DNA from: an uncultured Clostridia bacterium
Lineage (GTDB): Bacteria; Bacillota; Clostridia; Oscillospirales; Oscillospiraceae
Assembly (NCBI GenBank): GCA_937907715.1
Contig: CALERM010000108.1
Span: 1 to 6,687, forward strand
DNA: 6,687 nucleotides
Reading direction: 5' to 3'
The position numbers and the translations under genes are program-made. The notes beneath the pieces were generated by a model that saw nothing but the letters and a program-made list of their open reading frames with translations, had not been told where the DNA came from and did no database searches. Position 1 is the stretch's first letter. Each line of letters opens with the position of its first letter. Shown here one piece after another: positions 1 through 5,487 of this stretch.

Positions 1-55
1 CTCACCGCTGCGGCGGGGAACCGCTCGCTTCGCTCGCTCACCGCTGCGGCGGGGA
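1..55. repeat. Direct repeat, 19-bp unit spaced 36 bp
   Basis: The 19-mer CTCACCGCTGCGGCGGGGA occurs at 1-19 and again at 37-55. Between them is a run of CGCTCG-type units (24-37). The core CCGCTGCGGCGGGGAC recurs exactly at 1138-1153. This looks like a short interspersed GC-rich repeat family. The window edge may cut further copies. No function is apparent. Confidence 0.7.
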
Positions 56-409
56 CGCTTCGGGCTGGCGCACCAGCCCTGCGCGCGGGGGCTGCTCCGT
101 TACCCGGCGCGCCGCCGTCCGTTGGGCGTCGGCGTGCCTGCTCTGTCCAGCCGCTTCGCCGCACGCTGCGCGGTCGGCGAAGCTCTTCTGGCGCGCGCTC
201 TTCTGGGCGGGCTCGGACGCCGCGCCCGGGGGGCGCGCCGACCGAGCCCGGCGCGCGCTTGCTGCCCACCATTCCAGCCGCGTACTGGACGGCGCGAAGC
301 CTCGGGGCTCCTCCGTCGCCCCACTCCGCGCCGTTGCCCGCCCATCCGGTAGCGGGCAAAACAAGGTGCTTCGGGCGCCCTAGCCGGGGGGCGCCCTCGC
401 TTGCGGCGC

Positions 410-440
410 AAAGTTGGGGAGCAGGCTCCCCAACTTTTTT
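410..440 (+). terminator. Rho-independent terminator
   Basis: The arms AAAGTTGGGGAG (410-421) and CTCCCCAACTTT (426-437) are perfectly complementary around a 4-nt loop, and a run of six T covers 435-440. The sequence has the form of a strong rightward terminator, but no gene is visible upstream of it inside the window. It must serve either a transcript that starts left of the window or a non-coding transcript in the GC-rich stretch. The opposite strand has only three T after the stem, so leftward termination should be weak. Confidence 0.8.
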
Positions 441-789
441 ATCGGAACATCCCGGCGTGCGCGCCGGGAGTTCCTGCGCCGCCCGCCGCCGCCTCTCGCG
501 TTTCCCCCGGACGGTGGGGCTTAGCGCGCTAAGAGCCGCCCTGGGGGGCGGTTGCGCGCACGCCCCAGTTCCCGGGCGTCTGGCGCTCGCCCTTGGGCTG
601 CTCCGGGCTCCCTCGCGGGGGAGCGGTCGCCCTGCGCGCCACTGCGGGTTCGCGCCCTGCCGCATCCGGGAACGCGCCCGGTCGTCCTTGAGGTCGCCCG
701 TGCGCCCGCCGGTTCCCCCTTTCGCGTCGGGGGTGCGGTGGTGGTCGTCGGCTGGTGTCGGCGGCGGCTCCAAGCCCGGGGCGCGCAGT

Positions 790-814
790 GGGCGGGCAAA
801 GCCCGCCCTTTTTT
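790..814 (+). terminator. Rho-independent terminator
   Basis: The arms GGGCGGGC (790-797) and GCCCGCCC (801-808) surround an AAA loop and are followed by six T (809-814). This is a textbook rightward terminator at the right end of the GC-rich stretch. It isolates the RNA region further right from any read-through. No gene precedes it in the window. Confidence 0.8.
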
Positions 815-855
815 CGCGCGCGCGCCCCCGGGCTCCCGGTCGACGGGGGTTCGAG

Positions 856-883
856 ATTATACCACATCAACGCAATTTGTAAA
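856..883 (-). promoter_or_regulatory. Leftward promoter facing the GC-rich stretch
   Basis: On the minus strand there is a TTTACA -35 box (883-878), a 16-nt spacer and a perfect TATAAT -10 box (861-856), predicting a start near 849. The -35 box lies in the left arm of the inverted repeat at 872-906. The transcript would run leftward through the GC-rich stretch. No gene start is visible downstream, so the target is unknown. Confidence 0.55.
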
Positions 884-906
884 GCCACGAGGGCTTGACA
901 AATTGC
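872..906. repeat. 15-bp inverted repeat between divergent promoters
   Basis: The left arm (872-886) and right arm (892-906) are complementary at 14 of 15 positions, with a 5-nt centre ACGAG. The left arm contains the -35 box of the leftward promoter (TTTACA on the minus strand), and the right arm contains TTGACA (895-900) in the mirrored position. It could be a protein-binding operator. As RNA it could be a rightward terminator, since the stem is followed by TTTT (907-910). The sequence alone does not decide between these. Confidence 0.6.
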
Positions 907-925
907 TTTTGATGCGGGTGCGGTG

Positions 926-954
926 TTGACAACCCCCGCCCGATGTGCTATTAT
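926..954 (+). promoter_or_regulatory. Near-consensus promoter for small RNA
   Basis: A perfect TTGACA -35 box (926-931), a 17-nt spacer and a TATTAT -10 box (949-954, five of six consensus bases) predict a start near 961. A strong terminator follows only about 55 nt after that start, with no start codon and ribosome binding site pair between, so the product should be a short RNA. Confidence 0.8.
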
Positions 955-960
955 GTCTTC

Positions 961-1048
961 GCGAGGTACATCCGGGAGCGATGCAAACGCTCTCATTCCC
1001 GTGGATGCACAAGAAAGCACCGAGTCGTAAGACCCGGTGCTTTTTTTT
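961..1048 (+). ncRNA. Putative structured small RNA, about 88 nt
   Basis: This unit lies exactly between a near-consensus promoter and a strong terminator and has no open frame of note. It folds plausibly by eye. An outer stem pairs 966-973 with 1003-1010 (seven of eight pairs, one A-C mismatch). Stacked inside it, 974-980 pairs with 988-994 (seven pairs including one G-U) around a 7-nt loop. An alternative pairing of CGGGA (973-977) with TCCCG (997-1001) would compete with both stems, a hint of a switchable structure. The terminator hairpin forms the 3' end. No gene follows on this strand for over 1 kb, so it is not an obvious riboswitch leader. I do not recognise the family. It is not SRP RNA, 6S RNA or a tRNA by any motif I can see. 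Confidence 0.6.
1014..1048 (+). terminator. Terminator of the small RNA
   Basis: The left arm (1014-1026) and right arm (1031-1043) pair with a single A-C mismatch around the loop GTAA, and eight T follow at 1041-1048. This is among the strongest terminators in the window and defines the 3' end of the RNA starting near 961. Confidence 0.85.
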
Positions 1049-1195
1049 GCTGCTCTGCTTGTCGGTGGGCTCTCCCAGCCCCCCTTCCCGTTCCCCGCCG
1101 CCCCGCTGGGGCTCTGGGGAAAGCGCGAGGTACGAACCCGCTGCGGCGGGGACGGGAGCTGCACGCTCGAAACCCTCAAACTTGACAGAGGCAGC
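1049..1195. other. Intergenic, GC-rich spacer
   Basis: No gene is visible. The segment contains a third copy of the 16-bp repeat core CCGCTGCGGCGGGGAC at 1138-1153 and a second copy of the decamer CGCGAGGTAC, which also occurs at 960-969 at the start of the small RNA. C-rich and G-rich runs at 1078-1118 could pair with each other, but nothing specific can be assigned. Confidence 0.5.
1138..1153. repeat. Third copy of GC-rich repeat core
   Basis: CCGCTGCGGCGGGGAC here is identical to 41-56 and differs only in the last base from 5-20. It lies about 1.1 kb from the other copies, in a stretch without genes, which suggests a dispersed intergenic repeat. Confidence 0.6.
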
Positions 1196-1234
1196 AAAAA
1201 AGTCCCGCGTTCGCGCCGAAAGCGCCGAGAACGC
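1196..1234 (-). terminator. Probable leftward terminator
   Basis: On the minus strand GCGUUC (1234-1229) pairs with GAACGC (1212-1207). Inside that, GCGC (1225-1222) pairs with GCGC (1216-1213). After the stem come GGGAC and six T (1201-1196). The 5-nt gap between stem and T run makes it weaker than the other terminators in the window. Confidence 0.45.
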
Positions 1235-1262
1235 CACAAAACCTATGTTATTTTGTTGCGTT
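1196..1262 (-). ncRNA. Putative leftward small RNA with competing hairpins
   Basis: The promoter at 1268-1296 predicts a start near 1261-1262 on the minus strand, and six T (1201-1196 on that strand) follow a hairpin, so the RNA would be about 65 nt. Two structures compete. The middle element GCGUUC (1234-1229) can pair with the 5' end: the RNA from 1263 down to 1251 matches 1241-1229 with one mismatch, although the first one or two bases depend on the exact start. It can also pair with GAACGC (1212-1207) to form the terminator stem. This is the geometry of an antiterminator/terminator pair, but no gene lies within the window downstream. No credible reading frame is present. Function and family are unknown. 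Confidence 0.45.
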
Positions 1263-1267
1263 CGTTT

Positions 1268-1296
1268 ATTATAGCCATATGGATGGTAAAAGTCAA
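1268..1296 (-). promoter_or_regulatory. Near-consensus leftward promoter
   Basis: On the minus strand there is a TTGACT -35 box (1296-1291), a 17-nt spacer and a perfect TATAAT -10 box (1273-1268). It lies 73 bp beyond the lysR stop and points away from it, so it does not serve lysR. It is placed to drive the short leftward RNA at 1196-1262. Confidence 0.75.
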
Positions 1297-1368
1297 GACT
1301 GCGCGCGGACAGACCTCTCTTCTGCGGCAGTCTTCCTGCAAAAAACCAAATCGTGCGGCGCGATATTT

Positions 1369-2244
1369 TTACAACGTTCCGATGAACGCAAGCACGCACT
1401 CACGCAGACGCAAAATGCCGTCCGGCATAGACTCTTTCATGTGCATGCCCATGCCGAGCTCTCGCCCGGTTGCCGGGCTGATGGGCACGACCCGGACACC
1501 TGAAGTTCTGCCGCGCAGCATCATCTCTGCCATCATGGAAAGACCCAGTCCCTTGCCGACCATACGGATCACCGTCTCATCGTCGACGTGGCACGGGCGG
1601 ATTCTGGGCTTCACGCCGTTTTTGTCGAGAGCTGCCTTCACATCCAGATCAAACCTTCCGTATGGCATCAGAAACTCTTTCCCTTCAAACAGTTCAATTG
1701 GAAACGTTTCCATTTCTCCCAGCGGATCGTCCGGCGGCAGAATGGCGTACATTACGTCCTGATACAGCGGCGTCCAGTCGCAGCTGTAGCCTGCCTGCTT
1801 CGCGGCAAAAATGACGTCGGTCCTCCCCTTTTCCAGCAGCTCAAACGGCTCAAGCGCATTATCGACCATACGCAGATCGACGTCGATATTCGGACACACG
1901 CGGCGGAACCGGTACAGAATTTCCGGCATCCAGTGCATGGCAATGCTGGCGTAGGCTGCAACGCGGATGGTGTCGCGCTTTTTATCCGTAATAGCTGCGA
2001 TCTGATTTTCCAGCTTCGCATTTGCGCGCAGAAATTCCCGGATGGACGGAACCAGCGTCTCCCCTTCCTTTGTGAGCGTAATGCCGTTGTGGTCGCGCCG
2101 GACGAGCGTCAAGCCGATATCGCGCTCCAGACTGTCCACCAGATGCGTCAGTCCCGATTGCGTGTAGCCGACGACCTCCGAAGCCTTCGAAAAACTACCG
2201 AGATCGATAGCGGTCATGAGAATTCCAAGCTTTTTGCTGTCCAT
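1369..2244 (-). CDS. LysR-family transcriptional regulator
   Basis: This 291-aa protein has the layout of LysR-type regulators and the usual length for the family. The N-terminal winged helix-turn-helix covers about residues 1-60. Its pattern of LGSFSKASEVVGYTQSG (about 15-31), then LE and G at 39-44, then LTKEG at 57-61, is the classic LysR DNA-binding signature. Residues about 90-290 form the effector-binding domain. It acts as a cytoplasmic, usually tetrameric activator or repressor. The start is supported by AGGAGG six to seven bases upstream (GGAGGT at 2256-2251). It is transcribed divergently from brnQ, an arrangement in which the regulator typically controls the neighbour and itself. 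The ligand is unknown. A branched-chain amino acid or a related metabolite is a reasonable guess from context only. No clear terminator is visible after its stop. Confidence 0.93.
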   Translation of the reverse strand: MDSKKLGILMTAIDLGSFSKASEVVGYTQSGLTHLVDSLERDIGLTLVRRDHNGITLTKEGETLVPSIREFLRANAKLENQIAAITDKKRDTIRVAAYASIAMHWMPEILYRFRRVCPNIDVDLRMVDNALEPFELLEKGRTDVIFAAKQAGYSCDWTPLYQDVMYAILPPDDPLGEMETFPIELFEGKEFLMPYGRFDLDVKAALDKNGVKPRIRPCHVDDETVIRMVGKGLGLSMMAEMMLRGRTSGVRVVPISPATGRELGMGMHMKESMPDGILRLRECVLAFIGTL

Positions 2245-2263
2245 GGCAAAACCTCCTGCGGGT

Positions 2264-2290
2264 ATGACGGATTCTATGACAAATCGTCAT
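2264..2290. promoter_or_regulatory. Candidate LysR operator (T-N11-A dyad)
   Basis: ATGACAAATCGTCAT (2276-2290) is a dyad with 5-bp arms and contains the T-N11-A pattern typical of LysR-type recognition sites. A further half-site ATGAC sits 12 bp to the left (2264-2268). The dyad overlaps the -35 box of the brnQ promoter, which would let the divergent LysR protein control brnQ and probably its own gene. The assignment to this particular regulator is inference from position. Confidence 0.65.
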
Positions 2291-2304
2291 ATGCCTATTA
2301 TAAT
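2276..2304 (+). promoter_or_regulatory. brnQ promoter
   Basis: An ATGACA -35 box (2276-2281, five of six consensus bases), a 17-nt spacer and a perfect TATAAT -10 box (2299-2304) predict a start near 2311 and a 5' leader of about 55 nt. The -10 region ATTATAAT (2297-2304) reads TATAAT on both strands, so it may also serve lysR leftward. The minus-strand TTGAAA (2324-2319) would give a short 15-nt spacer. Confidence 0.7.
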
Positions 2305-2365
2305 CCCGGGCTTCCATTTTTCAACTATTTCGGCTACTATATTTACAAAAGGAGCTGATTTTTTT

Positions 2366-3718
2366 ATGACTGCAAAAAAACTGACCCTCCGGCAGAAAAT
2401 CCTGGTTGCCGGAACCCTCTTCGGCATGTTCTTCGGTGCCGGCAACCTGATCTTCCCGGTTCATCTCGGACAGATGGCAGGGCGAAATGTCGTTCCGGCA
2501 ATGATTGGCTTTATCATCACCGCCGTCGGCATCCCTATTTTTGGCGTTGCCGCCATCGGTGCGACGCACTCCGACGGCTTGCAGACGTTATCAAGCAAGG
2601 TCGGCAAGGGCTATGGCGTGTTCTTTACCTGTCTTCTGTACCTGACCATCGGACCGCTCTTTGCCATCCCCCGCTGCGCGACAACCTCGTTTACCACCGG
2701 CGTAACGCCGATGCTGACGGATGCTTCGCGCGAGCCGCTGGCGCTTCTGATTTTCTCGGCAGTTTTCTTTGCGTTTGTCCTGTTCTTCTCGCTCAGACCA
2801 GGTAAGATTACGGTCTGGATCGGCAAAATCATCAACCCCATTTTCCTGATCTTCCTTGCGGTGCTGGTGATCCGGGCGCTGATTCATCCGGGTGCGGCGG
2901 TCTCCGAGGTTGAGCCGGAAGCGACATATGAGACGGGGGCGTTCTTCTCGTCGTTTATTGAAGGCTACGGCACCATGGACGCCATAGCCGGTCTGGCGTT
3001 CGGCATTGTGGTCATTGACGTCATCCGCCGCATGGGCGTTGACGACGATGACGCCGTGGCGCGCGATGTGCTCGGCTCCGGCATTCTGACAGGCATTCTC
3101 ATGGCGGTCATTTACGTGCTGACAATTCTCATGGGCACGCAGTCGAGAGGGCTTTTTGAGCTCTCGGCAAACGGCGGCATCGCCCTGACACAGATTGCCG
3201 GCCACTATTTCGGCACGTTTGGTCAGCTGATTCTCGCTGTGACCATCACGTTTGCCTGCCTCAAGACCTCCATCGGTCTGGTGACCTCCTGCTCGGAGAC
3301 ATTTGTCAAAATGACGCACGGCAAAATCTCGTACCCCGTCTGGGCAATCATCTTCACCGTCTTCTCGTTCGCCGTGTCCAACGTGGGCTTGAGCACGATC
3401 ATCGAGTACTCCATTCCGATGCTGATGCTCATTTATCCGCCCGCGATTGCGCTGATTGTTCTCGCCTTTATCGGAAAACTTTTTGACCACGACCGCACGG
3501 TCTATGTTGCTGTGATGATCGGCACCTGGGCTGCCTCGATTCTCGACGGCTTGAAGACGCTGCCGGCAGCGCTTCAGCAGCACCTGCACATTGACGCACT
3601 GGTGGCGTTCGCGGAGGATACCCTTCCCCTGTTCAATCAGAACCTGTTCTGGCTGATTCCGGCGTGCATCGGCTTCGTGATCGGCATGCTGCTGCACCGC
3701 GCGAAGGCAAACGCATAA
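2366..3718 (+). CDS. brnQ: Branched-chain amino acid transporter, BrnQ family
   Basis: This 450-aa, strongly hydrophobic protein matches the LIV-II family (BrnQ, TC 2.A.26), which imports leucine, isoleucine and valine by cation symport (Na+ or H+) across the cytoplasmic membrane. Family-typical segments are visible. FFGAGNLIFP (22-31) lies in the first membrane helix, GPLFAIPR (96-103) follows, and GYGTMDAIAGLAFG (200-213) comes later. About a dozen hydrophobic segments follow one another along the length, which is normal for the family. I chose the ATG at 2366 because it follows an AAAAGGAG site (2347-2354) and gives the typical N-terminus KKLTLRQKILVAG. An earlier in-frame ATG at 2216 would start inside lysR and add 50 unrelated residues. 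It is probably controlled by the divergent LysR protein. Specificity among branched-chain amino acids cannot be read from the sequence. Confidence 0.94.
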   Translation: MTAKKLTLRQKILVAGTLFGMFFGAGNLIFPVHLGQMAGRNVVPAMIGFIITAVGIPIFGVAAIGATHSDGLQTLSSKVGKGYGVFFTCLLYLTIGPLFAIPRCATTSFTTGVTPMLTDASREPLALLIFSAVFFAFVLFFSLRPGKITVWIGKIINPIFLIFLAVLVIRALIHPGAAVSEVEPEATYETGAFFSSFIEGYGTMDAIAGLAFGIVVIDVIRRMGVDDDDAVARDVLGSGILTGILMAVIYVLTILMGTQSRGLFELSANGGIALTQIAGHYFGTFGQLILAVTITFACLKTSIGLVTSCSETFVKMTHGKISYPVWAIIFTVFSFAVSNVGLSTIIEYSIPMLMLIYPPAIALIVLAFIGKLFDHDRTVYVAVMIGTWAASILDGLKTLPAALQQHLHIDALVAFAEDTLPLFNQNLFWLIPACIGFVIGMLLHRAKANA

Positions 3719-3746
3719 AACAGGTGTCGTTTCAAATCGTTCTCTC

Positions 3747-3785
3747 CACGGAGGCATTGCGCGTTGCAGTGCCTCCGTGTGTTTT
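3747..3785 (+). terminator. brnQ terminator
   Basis: The arms 3747-3760 and 3766-3779 form a 14-bp stem with one G-U pair around a 5-nt loop, followed by TGTTTT (3780-3785). It begins 29 bp after the brnQ stop and separates brnQ from the oxidoreductase gene. Confidence 0.85.
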
Positions 3786-3860
3786 AAGATAAAAGACTAT
3801 ATTTTTGGAATTTTTCGCGGAAAAATAGTAGGATATTTGTATGCATCGCACAGCTGCCTA

Positions 3861-3869
3861 TGCTATAAT
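3861..3869 (+). promoter_or_regulatory. Extended -10 promoter of oxidoreductase gene
   Basis: TGC followed by TATAAT (3861-3869) is an extended -10 element, 41 bp before the start codon, predicting a start near 3876. No good -35 box lies at the right distance (TTGTAT at 3837-3842 would need a 21-nt spacer), which fits an extended -10 promoter. Upstream, ATTTTT and AAAAAT flank CGCGG at about 3809-3825 and could be a small operator. Confidence 0.6.
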
Positions 3870-3910
3870 AGCCGCAAAGAGAGAATCATCGAAAAAACGG
3901 AGGCATCGGC

Positions 3911-5110
3911 ATGGAAATCATTCGCGAAGAACGTCAGACCCAGGTCAAAGACCGCTGCCAGGTACTGGTTGCAGGCGGCGGCTATGCCGGCGTATCAGCC
4001 GCGCTTGCAGCGGCGCGCGGCGGCGCGGATGTGCTGCTGCTCGAGCGCGAGTTTATCCTCGGAGGGCTCGGCACGGCGGGGTTGATTACGATTTATCTTC
4101 CGATCTGCGACGGCATGGGGCATCAGGTCAGCTTCGGTATCGCAGAGGAGCTGCTGCGGTTGGTGGTGCAAAACGGTCTGGAGGGCGAGCTGCCGAAGGC
4201 TTGGTTCCGGGAGGCAAGCGCGGAAGCGCGCAGAAACGGACCGCGCTTTATGGTGCGCTATAACCCGCAGATCTGCGCGCTGGAGCTGGAGCGGCTGCTG
4301 GTACAAAACGGCGTGCGCCTGCTCTATGGAACATCGGTCTGCGATGTGGCAAAAGACGGCGCGCGCATTGCGGCGGTGATCGTGGAAAACAAATCCGGGC
4401 GCAGCGCCATCAAAGCGGATTGCGTGATTGACTGCACAGGCGACGCGGATATCTGCCAGCTTTCCGGCGCGCCGACGGCGCTGTTCCCGGATCGGAACCC
4501 GATGGCAGCGTGGTATTACTATCTCAAAGACGGCGAGCTGCGGCTCAACAGCCTTGGCGCGTGCGATGTGACGGACAATGATGAGAATACGACCTATCAG
4601 CACATCGGTGGCAGCCAGCGGGTCAGCGGCGTCGATGCCTGGGAGAACAGCGGTTTTTTGCAGGCGGCGCATGCGGAAATGCTGCGTGATGTGCTGAAAC
4701 GGCGCGAGTACGGAGAGCCCTGCGTGCCGGTTACGATGGCAACGATTCCGGAGCTTCGCATGACGCGGCGGCTGGTCGGTGAGACCGATGTTTGCGCGCG
4801 CGACGATCACCGGCGGCAGAAACGCAGCGTCGGCTTGTTCTCGGACTGGACCAAACGCGGTCCTGTCTACGAGCTTCCGTTCGGCGCGCTGTATCACGCG
4901 TCGGTCCCCAATCTTCTGACTGCCGGTCGCTGCATTTCGGCGGCGGACGATCTTTGGAACGCCACGCGCGTCATTCCGGTCTGTGCCGTCTCCGGCGAGG
5001 CTGCCGGAACCGCCGCGGCGCTGGGCTGCGACTTCCCTGCTCTGGACATTGCCGCCTTGCAGGAAAAGCTCCGCGCGCAGGGCGTGCGCGTGCATCTCGA
5101 CGAGCTGTAA
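3911..5110 (+). CDS. FAD-dependent oxidoreductase
   Basis: This 399-aa protein begins with a Rossmann-type FAD-binding motif. CQVLVAGGGYAGVSAALAAA (16-35) carries the GxGxxG-like GGGYAG (22-27), and the acidic residue expected at the end of the second strand is in VLLLE (41-45). GGLGTAG (51-57) and IDCTGDAD (173-180) follow. The C-terminal half has ELRMTRRLVGE (281-291), PNLLTAGRCIS (333-343) and ATRVIPVCAVSGEAAGTAAAL (351-371), where the chain closes over the FAD. This order matches the FAD_oxidored family (Pfam PF12831 by memory), whose members are soluble and of mostly unknown substrate. There is no signal peptide. The start has CGGAGG (3898-3903) seven bases upstream. It is preceded by its own promoter and the brnQ terminator, so it is probably monocistronic. 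A functional link to BrnQ is possible but unsupported. The substrate cannot be inferred. Confidence 0.88.
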   Translation: MEIIREERQTQVKDRCQVLVAGGGYAGVSAALAAARGGADVLLLEREFILGGLGTAGLITIYLPICDGMGHQVSFGIAEELLRLVVQNGLEGELPKAWFREASAEARRNGPRFMVRYNPQICALELERLLVQNGVRLLYGTSVCDVAKDGARIAAVIVENKSGRSAIKADCVIDCTGDADICQLSGAPTALFPDRNPMAAWYYYLKDGELRLNSLGACDVTDNDENTTYQHIGGSQRVSGVDAWENSGFLQAAHAEMLRDVLKRREYGEPCVPVTMATIPELRMTRRLVGETDVCARDDHRRQKRSVGLFSDWTKRGPVYELPFGALYHASVPNLLTAGRCISAADDLWNATRVIPVCAVSGEAAGTAAALGCDFPALDIAALQEKLRAQGVRVHLDEL

Positions 5111-5123
5111 TATCGGTGCAGAT

Positions 5124-5159
5124 AAAAGGACCTGAGATCTCAAGATCTCAGGTCCTTTT
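5124..5159. terminator. Bidirectional terminator overlapping a gene end
   Basis: Two perfect 17-bp arms (5124-5140 and 5143-5159) flank only two bases, so the real loop is slightly larger. The outer ends are AAAA and TTTT, giving a T run on each strand. It terminates the oxidoreductase gene rightward and the immunity-like gene leftward. The stop codon of the latter (5142-5140) lies at the tip of the hairpin, so the right arm is also coding sequence. Confidence 0.88.
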
Positions 5160-5409
5160 CCGAAGCCTCGAATTGAGCTTTGATTTGTTCATTTATAATG
5201 GCATGCATGACGGGGATTTCCTTCAAATCCTCTTCCTTTATAGGAATTTCAGCGATATCCTCTTTTTCTCCACATTGTGGAAAGTTTATAAGCCAAGTGT
5301 CGTTTTTATTATCATCAAGGCAAATCCATCCTTGCATACCCTTATGAACGCCATCTCTTGCGTACTTTTCTTTTTCGACAATAACTTCAACACAATCCAT
5401 CTCTTTCAT
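5140..5409 (-). CDS. DUF4926-like probable immunity protein, second copy
   Basis: This 89-aa acidic protein is the distal copy of a tandem pair. Its first 85 residues match the proximal copy at 74 positions (87%). Most of the differences (nine of eleven) lie between residues 32 and 57, and the region from 58 to 85 is identical. The pattern of an N-terminal VEVIVEKE strand, GVHKGMQGWI turn, WLINFP strand and a short EDL segment resembles DUF4926, a small beta-rich family often found beside DUF6883 proteins (from memory). It has its own GGAGGT site (5421-5416) six bases before the ATG. The C-terminus is replaced by DLRS, encoded by the terminator arm, so it lacks the 17-residue tail of the other copy. 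It has no toxin partner directly upstream, only a 25-codon remnant, so it looks like an orphan immunity gene. That role is inference. Confidence 0.75.
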   Translation of the reverse strand: MKEMDCVEVIVEKEKYARDGVHKGMQGWICLDDNKNDTWLINFPQCGEKEDIAEIPIKEEDLKEIPVMHAIINEQIKAQFEASEKDLRS

Positions 5410-5430
5410 TTATTTACCTCCATAGGGTGT
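5154..5430. repeat. Direct repeat copy 1 (immunity-like cassette)
   Basis: This segment aligns with 5541-5818 almost without gaps. The match starts inside the terminator arm (CCTTTTCCGAAGCC) and ends after the shared TPYGGK codons (TAGGGTGT on the plus strand). It is a tandem duplication with a 110-bp intervening segment. Confidence 0.85.
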
Positions 5431-5487
5431 ACCCCGTTTCAGGAAATCGGCAAAATCAGTCGCAGCAGACGACAGCAGGCGCTTCCG
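5410..5487 (-). pseudogene. 25-codon remnant ending like the toxin C-terminus
   Basis: Between the two immunity-like genes, the 78 bases directly after the proximal copy's stop codon read as 25 codons in the same frame and end in a TAA that abuts the distal start codon. The last six residues, TPYGGK, are identical to the last six of the DUF6883-like protein, and the underlying bases are identical too. The 19 residues before them (RKRLLSSAATDFADFLKRG) are unlike the toxin's. This is best read as the 3' tip of a displaced or deleted toxin allele, or as a recombination scar. It has no start codon or ribosome binding site of its own and is not expected to make a protein. Confidence 0.55.

Larger units (their letters stand above)
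1..850. other. GC-rich non-coding stretch with hairpins and repeats
   Basis: I see no credible gene here. GC content is extreme (49 of 60 bases in 181-240), so long open frames occur on both strands simply because stop codons are rare. Their translations are runs of R, A, P and G with no recognisable domain and no well-placed ribosome binding site. Visible structure includes a perfect 7-bp hairpin at 62-79 (GGGCTGG, loop CGCA, CCAGCCC), two copies of the self-complementary GGGCGCCC at 373-380 and 389-396, direct repeats at 1-55, and rightward terminators at 410-440 and 790-814. Composition drops abruptly to ordinary levels near 850. A leftward promoter at 856-883 points into the stretch, so part of it may be a leader or non-coding transcript of something beyond the left edge. 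That use is inference. Confidence 0.6.

Noticed and set aside
259..882. Long open frames of up to 236 codons on both strands in the GC-rich stretch
   Set aside because: They arise from the scarcity of stop codons at about 80% GC, overlap each other in several frames, encode low-complexity R/A/P/G-rich sequence and lack plausible ribosome binding sites. Terminator hairpins lie inside them.
895..923. Rightward promoter using TTGACA at 895-900
   Set aside because: No -10 box is found 16-18 bp downstream (the bases there are GC-rich). The promoter at 926-954 is far better.
1290..1368. Terminator for lysR
   Set aside because: Only a weak ATCG/CGAT pairing with an imperfect T run is visible, not enough to call.
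2216..2365. Earlier in-frame start for brnQ at 2216
   Set aside because: It would begin inside lysR, ahead of the brnQ promoter, and add 50 residues not seen in the family. The ATG at 2366 has its own ribosome binding site.
2591..3757. 388-codon open frame opposite brnQ
   Set aside because: It is the antisense shadow of brnQ and ends up rich in R, H, E and Q with no domain. The plus-strand frame is a clear transporter.
3995..5143. 382-codon open frame opposite the oxidoreductase gene
   Set aside because: It is the antisense shadow of a gene with clear FAD-binding motifs, and its own translation shows no family features.
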